NCBI RefSeq assembly: GCF_040120695.1
Contig: NZ_JBEEAC010000031.1
Coordinates: 5,513-69,512, forward strand
Direction of reading: 5' to 3'
Length of the DNA stretch: 64,000 bases
Origin: Plantactinospora sp040120695
GTDB lineage: Bacteria; Actinomycetota; Actinomycetes; Mycobacteriales; Micromonosporaceae
Part shown: one piece after another, positions 1 through 8,846 of the stretch
Numbering within the stretch: the stretch's first letter is position 1
Layout: each line of letters opens with the position of its first letter
The notes under the pieces: model-generated
Database searches by the model: none
What the model was told of the DNA's origin: nothing
What the model saw: only the letters and a program-made list of their open reading frames with translations
Made by a program: the position numbers and the translations under genes

Positions 1-48
1 GCGCTGGCCGAGGACGGCCGCGCGGACCCGTTGGTCGACCGATGGTAG
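1..48 (+). CDS. C-terminal end of an upstream gene (partial)
   Basis: Frame 1 is open from the window edge and stops at the TAG at 46-48, giving a last stretch ALAEDGRADPLVDRW. Its stop lies inside the first codons of the following acyl carrier protein gene (ATG at 42), the translational-coupling arrangement used throughout this cluster. Too little remains to name the product. It is the part of the pathway that is cut off, so a missing enzyme such as a phosphonopyruvate-consuming one could lie immediately upstream. Confidence 0.55.
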   Translation, partial: ALAEDGRADPLVDRW

Positions 49-320
49 CCGGCACCGATCCGGTCGAGGTTTGGGACGCCGAGTTCGAGAGCCTGTTGCG
101 GGCGAACCTGCGGCTGTTGCCGGCCGACGAACGACTGACCGCCGACGCACCGCTGGCCGACCTCGGCCTCGACTCGGTGTCCACCCTGGAGATCCTTGCG
201 GCCATCGAGGAGCGGTACGGCGTGGAGCTGGGCGAGGAAACGCTGAGCGACGAGGTTTTCGCCACCGCGGGGGCACTGTGGACCGCGCTGCGGACAGCGA
301 CGCCCGGGAGCAGCCGATGA
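42..320 (+). CDS. Acyl carrier protein
   Basis: A 92-residue free-standing carrier protein. The motif LGLDSVSTLEIL around residues 42-53 is the classical phosphopantetheine attachment site, with Ser45 as the modified residue, followed by the acidic helix-II stretch and a YGVELGEE segment typical of ACPs. It is expected to carry an acyl or aminoacyl thioester in the cytoplasm. Its start overlaps the end of the truncated gene before it and its stop overlaps the next start (ATGA at 317-320), so it belongs to the same transcript as the AMP-ligase gene at 3002 and a second ACP at 4732. Which ACP the ligase loads cannot be told from sequence alone. Confidence 0.9.
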   Translation: MVAGTDPVEVWDAEFESLLRANLRLLPADERLTADAPLADLGLDSVSTLEILAAIEERYGVELGEETLSDEVFATAGALWTALRTATPGSSR

Positions 321-1120
321 ACCGGGTCGACCCGCTCTGGAAGGTGGTGCAGGAAGGGCTGGCCACCTACCACCCCGACCGTATCGAGGACCACCCGTAC
401 GTGCGGTTCTACATGTTGAACGAGGGCCGTTTCCCGGACTTCCTCGGTCTGGCCGAGCAGGCGCACCCCGAGGTGTACGACGAGCTGATGCGGCGTTACC
501 GGCAGCGCTGCTCCGGAGCACTGGATGAGGAAGCGCCTGGCCGGATCTCGCCCACCTCCCGTACCGCGCAGCACTTCTACTACCTGGTTCGGCTGGTCGC
601 CAAACTGGGATCACCGGAGCCACACCGGATCTGCGAGATCGGGGGTGGCTACGGAAACATGATGCGGATGCTCGTGCAGCTCGGGCTGTGTCGCAGCTAC
701 CACGTGGTGGACATCGCGGGCGTTGTCGACCTGCAGCGCCGCTACGCCGCGCGGGTGCTCGACGCCGGGCAGCTCGCCCGGACCCGGGTCCTCAACGTGG
801 AGGACGAGAAGGATGTCGTCGAGCTGAGCGCCACCCGGTACGACGTCGCGCTCTCCTTCTTCGCGGTCAGCGAGGTGCCGTACGAGATGCGCCAGTGGTA
901 TCTGGAGCGGGTGCTGTTCCCGGCCTCCGCGGTCTACCTCGTGGGTCAGCAGCGATGGCGCGCCCAGCCGGTCGGCGAGCATCTGATCGGGGCGTTGGCC
1001 GAGCGGTTCTCGCTGGACAAGTACGACTTCTTCGCGCCGTCCGACCAGGAGAGCCCCACCTTCGAACTGTTCGCCGACCGGCGAGCCGACGGCGCGGACA
1101 GCGTCCCGGGGCGGCCGTGA
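317..1120 (+). CDS. Putative sugar O-methyltransferase-like SAM-dependent methyltransferase
   Basis: A 267-residue protein with a class I SAM-binding signature ICEIGGGYGNMMRML near residues 100-115, then HVVDI as the acidic end of strand beta2. The overall pattern (a long N-terminal helical segment, E-I-G-G-G-x-G, and a late VYLVGQQRW segment) resembles the 'putative sugar O-methyltransferase' family found in secondary-metabolite and polysaccharide clusters. The start is fixed by the ATGA overlap with the ACP gene. The acceptor is unknown; with a phosphonate pathway in the same operon it could be a hydroxyl or phosphonate oxygen of the product rather than a sugar. Family assignment is moderate, methyltransferase fold is strong. 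Confidence 0.75.
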   Translation: MNRVDPLWKVVQEGLATYHPDRIEDHPYVRFYMLNEGRFPDFLGLAEQAHPEVYDELMRRYRQRCSGALDEEAPGRISPTSRTAQHFYYLVRLVAKLGSPEPHRICEIGGGYGNMMRMLVQLGLCRSYHVVDIAGVVDLQRRYAARVLDAGQLARTRVLNVEDEKDVVELSATRYDVALSFFAVSEVPYEMRQWYLERVLFPASAVYLVGQQRWRAQPVGEHLIGALAERFSLDKYDFFAPSDQESPTFELFADRRADGADSVPGRP

Positions 1121-1175
1121 TGGCGGTCCCGGTGTGCCGGGCGGCCATCCCGGGGTGCAGCGGCGGAGGCCGGCC

Positions 1176-3005
1176 GTGAGGTCCTACGGGTACGCCTCGA
1201 CCTGGCGCCGGCTGATCCCGGGGCACCTGCTGGTCGACGCGGACTGGCTGGAGCCGGTCGAGGACCTGATCGCTCGGCCGGACATCCGGTCTCGGCTCCG
1301 GCAGCACGACCTCGACCGGAGCTACCCCCGGGACGTGGTGGAGAAGCTGTGGAGTCTGGGCGCGGGCACGGCGTTCGACCCGGACACGGCGACCGCCGCG
1401 CAGATCGGGGCGTTGAACGAACTGCTGGCCCGGCACAGCGGCAGCCTGGCCATCACGATCGGGGTCAACGGACTGGCGCTGCTTCCGGTCTACCTCCGAG
1501 CCACTCCCGCCCAGCGGGACCTGGTCCGGGTCCGGCAGGCCGACGGCGTCCTGGCCGGTCTGCTGCTGACCGAGTGGTCACACGGCTCGAACCTGTCCCG
1601 CAACACCGCGACGGCCACGGCCATCGGTCCGGCCACCGGGGGCGACCCGTCCGTCGGGGCTGCCCACCGCTACCGGGTGGCCGGGGAGAAGCATCTGATC
1701 AACGGCGGGACCGAGCACGACCTGCTGGTCACACTACTGAGACTGGGGCAGGAGGACGGCCCGTCCACCGCGGAGGAGCTCTTTGCACTGTTCCTGATCG
1801 ACCGCGACGACACGGTACGTCCGCTGCCCGGTTGGGCCACCCTGCCCGTACCCGCTGCGGACATCTCGGGAGTACGGTTCGAAGGCACGTTGGTGCCGGC
1901 CGAGCGGATGATCGGCGCGCCCGGTGAGGGGCTGGAGATCATCGCGCAGACCCTGGCGCTGTCCCGGGGCGGTATCGGCGCGCTGGCCTCCGGCGCGGTC
2001 GGCGGCGCGCTCGCGGAGGCGCTTGGGTACGCATCGACCCGTGACGTCTACGGCGGCCCGATCATCGGGCTCGGCGCCATCGCCGAGCACCTGGTGCGGA
2101 TGCGGGCACTCGACCTCCTGGTGTCCGCCACGTCGGTCAAGGCGACCGTCCTGTCCAACGCGATGGGAACGGCGGCGACGCACTTCACCGCCGTGGCCAA
2201 GTATGCCTGCTGCGCGTTGGCCGAGGCGGCTGTCGGCGAGGGCAGGGCGGTGCTCGGTGCCCGTGCGCTGCTGGAAGAGACGCACTACACCGGCTTCGTC
2301 CGGGACGTGCTGCTGTACGGCGTGTTCGACGGCACCAGTCACGTCATCCTCGACCAGCTGCGCTGGCGCCTGCGACGCTTCGCGGCCGCCGCGGAGGCCC
2401 CCGCGGAACCGGTGGCGCGACTTGCCGACGCCTACGCGGCGGCGCCCCGGGCGCTCGTGGACCTCGCCCGGCGGCGATCCAGGCCTTACCTACCACCGAT
2501 CGCGGCCAGGTGCGCGGGCCTGGCCACGGCCAGTGGGTCGGCACGGGTGCGGGATCTGCACCGGTTGGTCTCCGAGCTGTGCGCGGTCTGCGCCAGGGTC
2601 CCCGCCGACGCCGACGACCAGGCGTGGTGGTTTGCCGCCGCGGCCATCCTGGCCGAGGCCGAGGCGCTGTTGGCGGCCTGCGAGCTGGTCGACCCGGACT
2701 GCCGGCGCGCGCTGGGCCTGACCGGAGTCCACCCGGAGGACCTGGAGGGAGCCCTGGACTACGCGCTCGGCTGGCGCTGCCCGGAACTGCTTGGCCGACT
2801 GGAGTCCCTCGCCGACGACCTCGGCGCACCGGTCACGTCACCGCCCGGTGGGACCGGGGCCGACGATGCTGCCGCCGACCCGGTCACGAGCGGTCGGGCC
2901 GCCGCCGGGTGGACCGCCGCCCGGCGGCGGGGGCGTCGGGCGCTGACCGGGGTGGGCCCCGGGTCGCACGCGGAGCGGTCCTCGACGGAGGGGCTTCCGT
3001 CATGA
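1176..3005 (+). CDS. Acyl-CoA/acyl-ACP dehydrogenase-like flavoprotein
   Basis: A 609-residue flavoprotein. The core covers roughly residues 60-440: LLLTEWSHGSNLSRN corresponds to the FAD/substrate-contacting T-E-x-x-x-G-S-(D/N) motif of acyl-CoA dehydrogenases, followed by VAGEKHLINGG, the beta-domain stretch ISGVRFEGTLVPAERMIG and a helical C-terminal domain with LSRGGIGALASG. The remaining ~170 residues are Ala/Arg-rich helical sequence longer than the usual ~380-400-residue enzymes. GTG 1176 is preferred because GGAGG lies six bases upstream (1165-1169); an in-frame GTG at 1134 lacks such a site. Next to an acyl-AMP ligase and two ACPs it most likely desaturates an ACP-bound chain. The substrate is inference. 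Confidence 0.8.
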   Translation: MRSYGYASTWRRLIPGHLLVDADWLEPVEDLIARPDIRSRLRQHDLDRSYPRDVVEKLWSLGAGTAFDPDTATAAQIGALNELLARHSGSLAITIGVNGLALLPVYLRATPAQRDLVRVRQADGVLAGLLLTEWSHGSNLSRNTATATAIGPATGGDPSVGAAHRYRVAGEKHLINGGTEHDLLVTLLRLGQEDGPSTAEELFALFLIDRDDTVRPLPGWATLPVPAADISGVRFEGTLVPAERMIGAPGEGLEIIAQTLALSRGGIGALASGAVGGALAEALGYASTRDVYGGPIIGLGAIAEHLVRMRALDLLVSATSVKATVLSNAMGTAATHFTAVAKYACCALAEAAVGEGRAVLGARALLEETHYTGFVRDVLLYGVFDGTSHVILDQLRWRLRRFAAAAEAPAEPVARLADAYAAAPRALVDLARRRSRPYLPPIAARCAGLATASGSARVRDLHRLVSELCAVCARVPADADDQAWWFAAAAILAEAEALLAACELVDPDCRRALGLTGVHPEDLEGALDYALGWRCPELLGRLESLADDLGAPVTSPPGGTGADDAAADPVTSGRAAAGWTAARRRGRRALTGVGPGSHAERSSTEGLPS

Positions 3006-4735
3006 CCGGAACGCCCGAGGGGCTGCTGTCGTGGTTGGACGACCCCGCCGAGGAGCGCGGGATCCGGTTCGCCGGTCCGGGCGACGAGTGGGAGTTCTGG
3101 TCGTACCGCCGGTTGGCCGAGTTGACCCGACGTGTCTCCACCGGACTGGCGGCGCGGCTTGAGCCGGGCGCGGTGGTGGGCATCGTGCAGGGATCCGGCC
3201 CGTCGTTCGTGGCGACCCTGTTCGGCGCGATGACGGCCGGATGCGTACCCTCACCGCTCGCCCCGCCGCTGGCGTTCCAGGACGCCGACGCGTACGCCGC
3301 GCATGCCGTCGGGCTGCTCCGGTCGTCCCGGGCAGCGGCGGTCGTCGCGGACGAGGATCTGGTGGCCGACCTGGCGCCGCTGGCTGCGGTGGCCGGCGTG
3401 CGCTGGGTGACCACGGCCGGTGAACTGACGCTCGGATGCCCGCCGGACGGGCCGGCGCCGGAGGCGCGGCGCCCAGCGGAACTGGCACTGGTGCAGTTCA
3501 CCTCGGGCAGCAGCGGCGCGGCCAGGGGGGTACGGGTGCCTCGCCGGGCGGTCGAGGCCAACGTGGCGGCCATCCGGCGGTGGCTGGAGATGACGCAGGT
3601 CGACGTGACGGCGTCCTGGCTGCCGGTCCACCACGACATGGGTCTGATCGGCTGCCTACTGGCACCGGTGGTCAACCGGAGCGACCTCTGGCTGATGCGC
3701 CCCGAGCAGTTCGTTCGCAACCCGACGCGCTACCTGCGCTGCTTCGACACGTCCGGGGCCACCCGGGGAGGCGGGGCGGCGCTCACCGCGATGCCCAACT
3801 TCGGCCTGGCGCACATCGTCCGTCGGGTGCGCGCCGAGGCGCTGCGCGGCGTGGACCTCTCCGGGTGGCGCGCGGTCATCCTCGGCGCCGAGCGGATCGA
3901 CGCCGCCATGCTGGAGGCGTTCGACGCGCTGCTGCGCCCGCACGGCTTCTCGCGCCGCGCCCTGCTTCCCGCGTACGGGCTGGCGGAGTCGACGCTGGCC
4001 GTGACCGGCCTGCCGCTGGCCGAGGAGTGGCGGGCCACGGTCGTGGACCCGGGCGGACTGGAAGCCGGGCGGCGGATGCCGACGCCCGTCTCGCCGGGCG
4101 CCGGTCGGCGGCTGGTCGGCTGCGGCAGGCCTCTGGCCGGTACCACCGTGGAGATCCGGGACGACGAGGGCAGGCTCCTGCCGCCAGGCACTCTCGGCGA
4201 GATCGTCGTACGCGGCCCCTCGGTCGCGGCCGGTTACCTGGAGGGAACCGCCGAGGGGTCGGCCAGCGCGTTCCTCCCGGACGGCGGCCTGCGCTGCGGC
4301 GACGCCGGTTTCCTCGGCGAGGACGGGCAGCTGTACGTGCTGGGCCGGCTCGGCGACAGCATCAAGGTACGTGGCCGGGCGGTGTTCGCCGAGGACATCG
4401 AGTCCGTGCTCGCCGAGGGAGGCATTCCGCCGTCCCGGGCGGTGGCGCTGCTCGGGGCGCGAGCCGGCGTACCCACCCTGGTCGTGGTGTTCGAGTCCGC
4501 CCGGCCCGAGTGGCTGGCATACGCCGCCACCTGCGCCCGGGCCCGGGCGGAGGGGGTGGAGATGGTCCTGCTCGACGCCCCTCGCGGCACTGTCGTACGG
4601 ACGTCGAGCGGCAAGCCGAGGCGGCGTCTGCTCTGGTCGCGTTACCTGCGCGGCCAGTTGCCGGGCGTGGTCAGGTCCCCCGGCGACCAGGCGGTGTCCA
4701 ACTCGGCTGTAGCGACGACCGGAGGTGTCGGTTGA
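3002..4735 (+). CDS. Fatty acyl-AMP ligase (FAAL-like)
   Basis: A 577-residue adenylate-forming enzyme that should activate a carboxylic acid as acyl-AMP and hand it to an acyl carrier protein. Visible motifs in order: LVQFTSGSSGAARGV (P-loop-like A3 core, ~residues 162-176), SWLPVHHDMGLIG (~200-212, characteristic of FAALs), LLPAYGLAEST (A5), GDAGFLGEDGQLYVLGRLGD (A7/A8 region) and the C-terminal lysine motif RTSSGKPRRR (A10). The H-H-D-M-G-L motif and the G-R-x-x-(D/S)-x-I-x-x-R-G-R segment favour FAAL over acyl-CoA ligase. ATGA overlap with the dehydrogenase gene and a four-base overlap with the following ACP gene (TTG 4732) make the ACPs its obvious partners. Confidence 0.88.
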   Translation: MTGTPEGLLSWLDDPAEERGIRFAGPGDEWEFWSYRRLAELTRRVSTGLAARLEPGAVVGIVQGSGPSFVATLFGAMTAGCVPSPLAPPLAFQDADAYAAHAVGLLRSSRAAAVVADEDLVADLAPLAAVAGVRWVTTAGELTLGCPPDGPAPEARRPAELALVQFTSGSSGAARGVRVPRRAVEANVAAIRRWLEMTQVDVTASWLPVHHDMGLIGCLLAPVVNRSDLWLMRPEQFVRNPTRYLRCFDTSGATRGGGAALTAMPNFGLAHIVRRVRAEALRGVDLSGWRAVILGAERIDAAMLEAFDALLRPHGFSRRALLPAYGLAESTLAVTGLPLAEEWRATVVDPGGLEAGRRMPTPVSPGAGRRLVGCGRPLAGTTVEIRDDEGRLLPPGTLGEIVVRGPSVAAGYLEGTAEGSASAFLPDGGLRCGDAGFLGEDGQLYVLGRLGDSIKVRGRAVFAEDIESVLAEGGIPPSRAVALLGARAGVPTLVVVFESARPEWLAYAATCARARAEGVEMVLLDAPRGTVVRTSSGKPRRRLLWSRYLRGQLPGVVRSPGDQAVSNSAVATTGGVG

Positions 4736-5139
4736 CCAGGAACGGTTTCGGCGACGGAGCGGCCGCCGTGTGGAACGAGGAGCGGCTACGGTCATCGGTG
4801 CGGGCGCTGGTCCTCGAACTCGCGCCGCACCCGGCGGTGTCACCATCCGCGGAGGCGCGGCTGGTGGAGGACCTGGGTTTTCACTCGCTGGCCCTGCTGG
4901 AGCTGGCGCTCACCCTCGAGGACGAGTTCGACCTCCCGAAGATCAACCAGGCGGTCGCCCGGGGCATCCGCACGATCGGCGCGGTCGAGGACCACGTGGT
5001 TGGGGTTCTGACCGCGGCCGGGCCGGTTGACGCGGTCGATCCCGGAGGTGGGCGGACGGGGCTCGGACCGGTGGCGGATTCCGCCCGAAACGCGGGCGAC
5101 GCCGTGCCGGACCCGACGCGGGAGCGGGCCGATGAGTAA
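4732..5139 (+). CDS. Acyl carrier protein with non-canonical D-S-L site
   Basis: A 135-residue protein whose central part is an ACP: LVEDLGFHSLALLELALTLE (residues ~44-63) carries Ser52 as the expected phosphopantetheine site, with the usual Asp before the serine replaced by His (H-S-L). The acidic helix EDEFDLPKINQ follows. About 35 C-terminal residues are Gly/Pro/Asp-rich and look unstructured. The start is TTG 4732, set by GGAGG at 4721-4725 and the overlap with the ligase stop. It is the closest carrier to the acyl-AMP ligase and the likeliest recipient of its product. The His-for-Asp change also occurs in some other carrier proteins, so I read it as functional. Confidence 0.82.
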   Translation: MTRNGFGDGAAAVWNEERLRSSVRALVLELAPHPAVSPSAEARLVEDLGFHSLALLELALTLEDEFDLPKINQAVARGIRTIGAVEDHVVGVLTAAGPVDAVDPGGGRTGLGPVADSARNAGDAVPDPTRERADE

Positions 5140-6196
5140 GCCAGCGAGGGAGACCCCGGCAGGGCGTCCGGGCAGCATGCTCGTCACCGGAGCCAGCGGT
5201 ATCGTCGGCAGTGAGCTGATGGCCCAGGCCCGCGCCCAGGGCTGGGATGTCGTCGGCGTGGGCCGGCGGGGCGACCCTGCCAACGGCGTGCTGACCTGGC
5301 GGATGGGCGCCGAGCCGCCGCCGGCCGAGATCGACCGGCCGTGGGACGTGGTCATTCACTCCGCGGCGGACACCCGGTGGAATCTGCCGCTCGCCGAGGC
5401 CCGGTCGGCGAACCTGGCCCCCACCGAGGCGCTCACCACGGTCGTGGGGCGGCAGACCTTCGTGGTGCACCTCTCGACGTTCTTTGCCGCCGGTCGCACC
5501 GGCACCGCGCGTTCGCCGGCACCGGAGGACTACCGCAACAGCTACGAGTGGTCCAAGGCAGCCGCCGAGCGGTTCGTCCGCGACACGTTTCCACGGTCCG
5601 TCATCGTCCGCCCACCCATGATCATCGGGCGGTCGACCGACGGGGTGATCACCCGCTTCAACGGCATCTACACGGTGCTCGGTGCTGCCACCTCGGGCCT
5701 GCTGGCGGTGGTGGTCGGCGATCCCGACGCGCGGGTCGAACTGGTACCGGTCGACGCCACGGCCGCCCTGGTGCTCGCCCTGGCCCGGGACCGGGACGAC
5801 TCGGTGCCCGTGCACGTGCTGGGTGCGGGCGAGGAGTGCCTCACCCTGCGGGAGATCATGGAGATCGGATTCAGCGCGCTGAACGCCGTCCGTCGGGCCG
5901 AGGGCGTCGAACCGGTCGAGTCGCCCCCGTTCGTCGGGGTCGACGCCTGGGAACGCTTCTACCTCCCGTTCTCCCAACCGCATCTGAACGAGCGTCAACG
6001 GTTGACGATCGATATCCTCGACGCGTTTCGGCCGTACTTCGCGGAATCCATCACTCAGAACATCACCGACAAGGTCACCGATGTCGGGCCTGCGGTCGAC
6101 ACGGCGGTGCGCTGGTGGGCGCGCCGCCGTTCTCGTATCGCGCTTCGATCACCGTGGCGGTGGTCGCTCGGGTCAACTGGAAACGGACCGTTGTGA
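5132..6196 (+). CDS. NAD(P)-dependent SDR epimerase/dehydratase/reductase
   Basis: A 354-residue extended short-chain dehydrogenase. TGASGIVGSEL near residues 17-27 is the Rossmann G-x-x-G-x-x-G motif; STFFA supplies a serine region, and Y138-E-W-S-K142 is the catalytic Y-x-x-x-K. R-P-P-M-I-I-G after the catalytic tyrosine resembles the substrate domain of reductases and epimerases of this class. It overlaps the ACP by eight bases and is followed by the PEP mutase. Possible jobs are reduction of an acyl thioester or aldehyde, or of a phosphonate intermediate; the sequence does not choose between them. An NAD(P)H-linked reduction right after PEP mutase would be one way to pull the unfavourable mutase reaction forward. 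Confidence 0.8.
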   Translation: MSKPARETPAGRPGSMLVTGASGIVGSELMAQARAQGWDVVGVGRRGDPANGVLTWRMGAEPPPAEIDRPWDVVIHSAADTRWNLPLAEARSANLAPTEALTTVVGRQTFVVHLSTFFAAGRTGTARSPAPEDYRNSYEWSKAAAERFVRDTFPRSVIVRPPMIIGRSTDGVITRFNGIYTVLGAATSGLLAVVVGDPDARVELVPVDATAALVLALARDRDDSVPVHVLGAGEECLTLREIMEIGFSALNAVRRAEGVEPVESPPFVGVDAWERFYLPFSQPHLNERQRLTIDILDAFRPYFAESITQNITDKVTDVGPAVDTAVRWWARRRSRIALRSPWRWSLGSTGNGPL

Positions 6197-6210
6197 AAGG
6201 GCGCCTAGCG

Positions 6211-7167
6211 ATGAAGACGAGGAACGCACGAGGGCTACTCGGCCCGCGGGCGCTGTGGATCGGCGTGTATGACGGGTTCTCCGCGAAGCTGGTGGCGAGA
6301 TCGTGGCTAGCGGGCACCCTGCCGGCGGAGAGTGCGCTCTGGGTATCGAGCTTCTGCGTGTCGGCGAGCCTGCGGGCATGCCCGGACGCGTCGATCGTGA
6401 GCTCGACCGAGATGATCGCGGTGGGACGGTACGTGGAGACGGCGGCCGGTGGGATGCCGGTCGTCCTCGACTGCGACTGCGGTTACGGGGACGCCGACGT
6501 CTTCCGGCACGTCATCGAAGAGATCTGCCGGACCAGCCGGATCGCGGCCGTTTGTTTCGAGGACAAGGTGTTCCCCAAGCGGAACTCCTTCTACGGACGG
6601 GACGAGCAGCACCTGGAGCGGCTGGACGTGTGCGTCGAGAAGATCCGGGCGGCGGCGGAAAGCCGGACCCGGCATCGCGACAACCTGGCCATCGTGGCTC
6701 GTACCGAGGCGCTGGTCGCCGGTCAGGGCGTGGACGCGGCGTTGGAACGGCTGGACGCGTTCGCCTCGGCAGGTGCCGACGCCCTGATGGTTCAGGCGAC
6801 GGGCCCGATCGACGAACTCGACGAGGTGTGCCGGCGCTGGTGTGCGGTGTCCGACGTGCCGCTGGTGGCCGCGCCCACCATGTACCCCAACCATTCGCCG
6901 GAACATTTCTGGAGCAACGGCTTTGCCGTCTACATCTACGCCAACCAACTGCTGAGAGCCGCCGGGTACGCCGCCGACGCGACGCTGCACTCGCTCGCGG
7001 ACGCCCTCAGCCCGCCGGCAGCCCAGGCCGACGGGATGTGGTCGGTGACCGACCTCAACGACCTCGTGGGCGCCTCGCCGGAACAGCGGCGGGAGACGCT
7101 GCACAAACGTCGCCTGGAGGCGGTCGTCGGCGCCGGTATGGCGGCCGGCACGCCCCCTCCCGAATGA
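6211..7167 (+). CDS. pepM: Phosphoenolpyruvate phosphomutase (PEP mutase)
   Basis: A 318-residue TIM-barrel enzyme that converts phosphoenolpyruvate to phosphonopyruvate, creating a C-P bond. The diagnostic motif E-D-K-x5-N-S is intact: E117-D118-K119-VFPKR-N125-S126. D87-C-D89-CGYGD matches the D-x-D-TGYG metal site of characterised PEP mutases, and VYDGFSAKLV, IVARTEALVAGQG, PTMYPNHSPEHF and YIYANQLLRAA follow the family in order. Isocitrate lyases and methylisocitrate lyases, the close relatives, carry K-K-C-G-H instead, which is absent. ATG 6211 is chosen, with AAAGG upstream; GTG 6193, overlapping the SDR stop, is an alternative. The reaction favours PEP, so a committed next step must exist; no decarboxylase, aminotransferase or citrate-synthase-like enzyme is seen in the window. 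Confidence 0.93.
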   Translation: MKTRNARGLLGPRALWIGVYDGFSAKLVARSWLAGTLPAESALWVSSFCVSASLRACPDASIVSSTEMIAVGRYVETAAGGMPVVLDCDCGYGDADVFRHVIEEICRTSRIAAVCFEDKVFPKRNSFYGRDEQHLERLDVCVEKIRAAAESRTRHRDNLAIVARTEALVAGQGVDAALERLDAFASAGADALMVQATGPIDELDEVCRRWCAVSDVPLVAAPTMYPNHSPEHFWSNGFAVYIYANQLLRAAGYAADATLHSLADALSPPAAQADGMWSVTDLNDLVGASPEQRRETLHKRRLEAVVGAGMAAGTPPPE

Positions 7168-7357
7168 ACCCTGCTCGCTTCCCCGGCCCGGACGGAAGCA
7201 GCGGCGAAGGGCACCCTCCGGTGAAGTTGTTCGATGACCGGTCAGACCCGCTTCGAGCATGAGTTGTTTCGCATAGCCCAGGTCCGCGCACGAATACGAT
7301 GACGGCGTTCGGCGACGTTCACGGCACGGCCGGATGCCGCGAGGAAATGGAGACCTG

Positions 7358-8023
7358 TTGAAGCGACACATGTTCGTCGTCCTCGAAGGGGGCGACGGCT
7401 CCGGGAAGACCAGCGTCCGGAAGCACCTCTTCCGACGGCTGGTGGACGCCGGTGACGAGGTGCTGACCGTCATACAGACGTCCTGGCTCGTGCCGGAGCA
7501 CACCGAGGTCATCACCAACGCGCGGTTCCACCAGACGGAATATCCGCCGGAGGTGATCACGAGGGCTTATGTCGGCGACAAGGAGGCGACGACACGGTAC
7601 TTCGTCGAGCCGCACCTGCCGTTCCGACATGTCGTCGGCGACCGCTACGTCGCCAGTGACATGGTCTACCACCGGCTGCTCTGGGACATACCGCCGGAAC
7701 GCACGTACGAGGCGTACGCGGCGAGTTCGATCCGCTTTCCCGACCTGACGGTATTCGTCGACACCGACCCCGACACCGCGTACGCCAGGTTGCAGAACCG
7801 GGCCGGTGACCGGCGGAACCGATGGGACACGCTGGAGGCGCAGAAGACCCTGTACGAGGCCTTCCAGGAAGCGCTTTTCAGCGGGCGTTACCCCCGACTC
7901 GGCTCGGTGGTGCGGGTGGACAACCGGGGCTCCTTCGAACAGACCGCCGCCGCGGTCGACCGACACGTGCTGCCGCTGGTGAAGGCGGTCGGCGCGGAAT
8001 CGACGTCCAGAGAAGGACGGTGA
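7358..8023 (+). CDS. Thymidylate-kinase-like P-loop kinase (copy 1)
   Basis: A 221-residue P-loop protein. EGGDGSGKTS holds the Walker A lysine (Lys17); DRYVASD matches the D-R-Y/F-x-x-S motif of dTMP kinases, and LTVFVDTDPDTAY the Walker-B-like strand plus the following helix. TTG 7358 is preferred because GGAGA and GAGGAA lie just upstream; ATG 7334 would place those sites inside the gene. A second, divergent copy is encoded at 10746, sharing S-W-L-V-P and D-R-Y-V-A-S-D. True dTMP kinases are housekeeping enzymes that transfer a phosphoryl group onto a phosphate monoester. In a phosphonate cluster a relative could phosphorylate the phosphonate itself, in biosynthesis or as self-protection. 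That role is inference. Confidence 0.82.
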   Translation: MKRHMFVVLEGGDGSGKTSVRKHLFRRLVDAGDEVLTVIQTSWLVPEHTEVITNARFHQTEYPPEVITRAYVGDKEATTRYFVEPHLPFRHVVGDRYVASDMVYHRLLWDIPPERTYEAYAASSIRFPDLTVFVDTDPDTAYARLQNRAGDRRNRWDTLEAQKTLYEAFQEALFSGRYPRLGSVVRVDNRGSFEQTAAAVDRHVLPLVKAVGAESTSREGR

Positions 8024-8109
8024 TGCGATGCGCTGATGTCACGACAGGCGTGACCGACCGGAGAAGTCCCTCGCACGACGTCCGACAACTAGAGCGTAAG
8101 GAACTGGTC

Positions 8110-8793
8110 ATGGTGTTGTTACCAACGATCATGTGCTACTCGGTGGAAGGGTTCCTGCGACCGGCCGAGGCAGCCGAAATCTGCGACGAGATGGATATGC
8201 ACAAGGCGGGCCTGCCCCAGGAGCGGGTGCTCGCGGGCGGCGGGAACTCGATTCACACCGTCAAGAACCTGACCGTCGAGCAGGCCGTGCAGGTGTACGA
8301 GCCGAAGGGACGGGTCGAGGTGCTGGAACTGCCGCCGCGGGTGCTCGACATTCTGGGCGAGGCGGTGTCCCGCAACATGCCCAACATCTGTCGTGCCTAC
8401 CCCGAGGTGCGGACCGTCGGTCCATGGTTCTACGTGGAGTACGAGCCGGGGCAGTTCATCACGCCGCACGCCGACCAGTACAAGAACAAGAATGCCCCGG
8501 AACACCCGAAGATCGGCGGGCTGAGTGTTCAGCTCAACGACGGTTTCACCGGCGGCGAGTTCTACGTGGAGACCTGTGGGTCGCCCGATATCTGGACCGA
8601 GGCGGACGGCGAGACCCGGCTCATCCGCCGGGCCAACGACTCATCCGAGGAGTTCCGCTCCATTCCGCGTACCCGCTGGACGTCGACGCCCGCCGTGGGC
8701 ACGGCCTTCATGTACGGATCGCAGTTGGTGCACGGGACGGAACCGGTCACTTCCGGGCGGATCCGGAAGGTCATCAGCTGGCTGGTGGGCTGA
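8110..8793 (+). CDS. 2-oxoglutarate/Fe(II)-dependent oxygenase (prolyl-4-hydroxylase-like)
   Basis: A 227-residue double-stranded beta-helix oxygenase. Iron ligands are visible as H120-A-D122 (FITPHADQ) and H208 (QLVHGTEP), with R217/R219 (GRIRKVISW) positioned to bind 2-oxoglutarate. The short length and the arrangement around GGEFYV and G-T-A-x-x-Y-G resemble prolyl-4-hydroxylase-type 2OG-Fe(II) enzymes. ATG 8110 has AAGGAA six bases upstream; an alternative ATG at 8023, overlapping the previous stop and also with AAGGA before it, would add 29 residues of low resemblance. It likely hydroxylates an aliphatic carbon of an intermediate, but desaturation or C-C cleavage is also known for such folds. 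Confidence 0.82.
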   Translation: MVLLPTIMCYSVEGFLRPAEAAEICDEMDMHKAGLPQERVLAGGGNSIHTVKNLTVEQAVQVYEPKGRVEVLELPPRVLDILGEAVSRNMPNICRAYPEVRTVGPWFYVEYEPGQFITPHADQYKNKNAPEHPKIGGLSVQLNDGFTGGEFYVETCGSPDIWTEADGETRLIRRANDSSEEFRSIPRTRWTSTPAVGTAFMYGSQLVHGTEPVTSGRIRKVISWLVG

Positions 8794-8846
8794 ACGGCGA
8801 TCCGGTCGGTCCGCGGACCGGCGGCGCGGAGAGAAGGGAGCGAGGG

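Noticed and set aside
6211..7167. Isocitrate lyase or methylisocitrate lyase instead of PEP mutase
   Set aside because: Those enzymes carry K-K-C-G-H; this protein has the E-D-K-x5-N-S signature and follows PEP mutases along its length.
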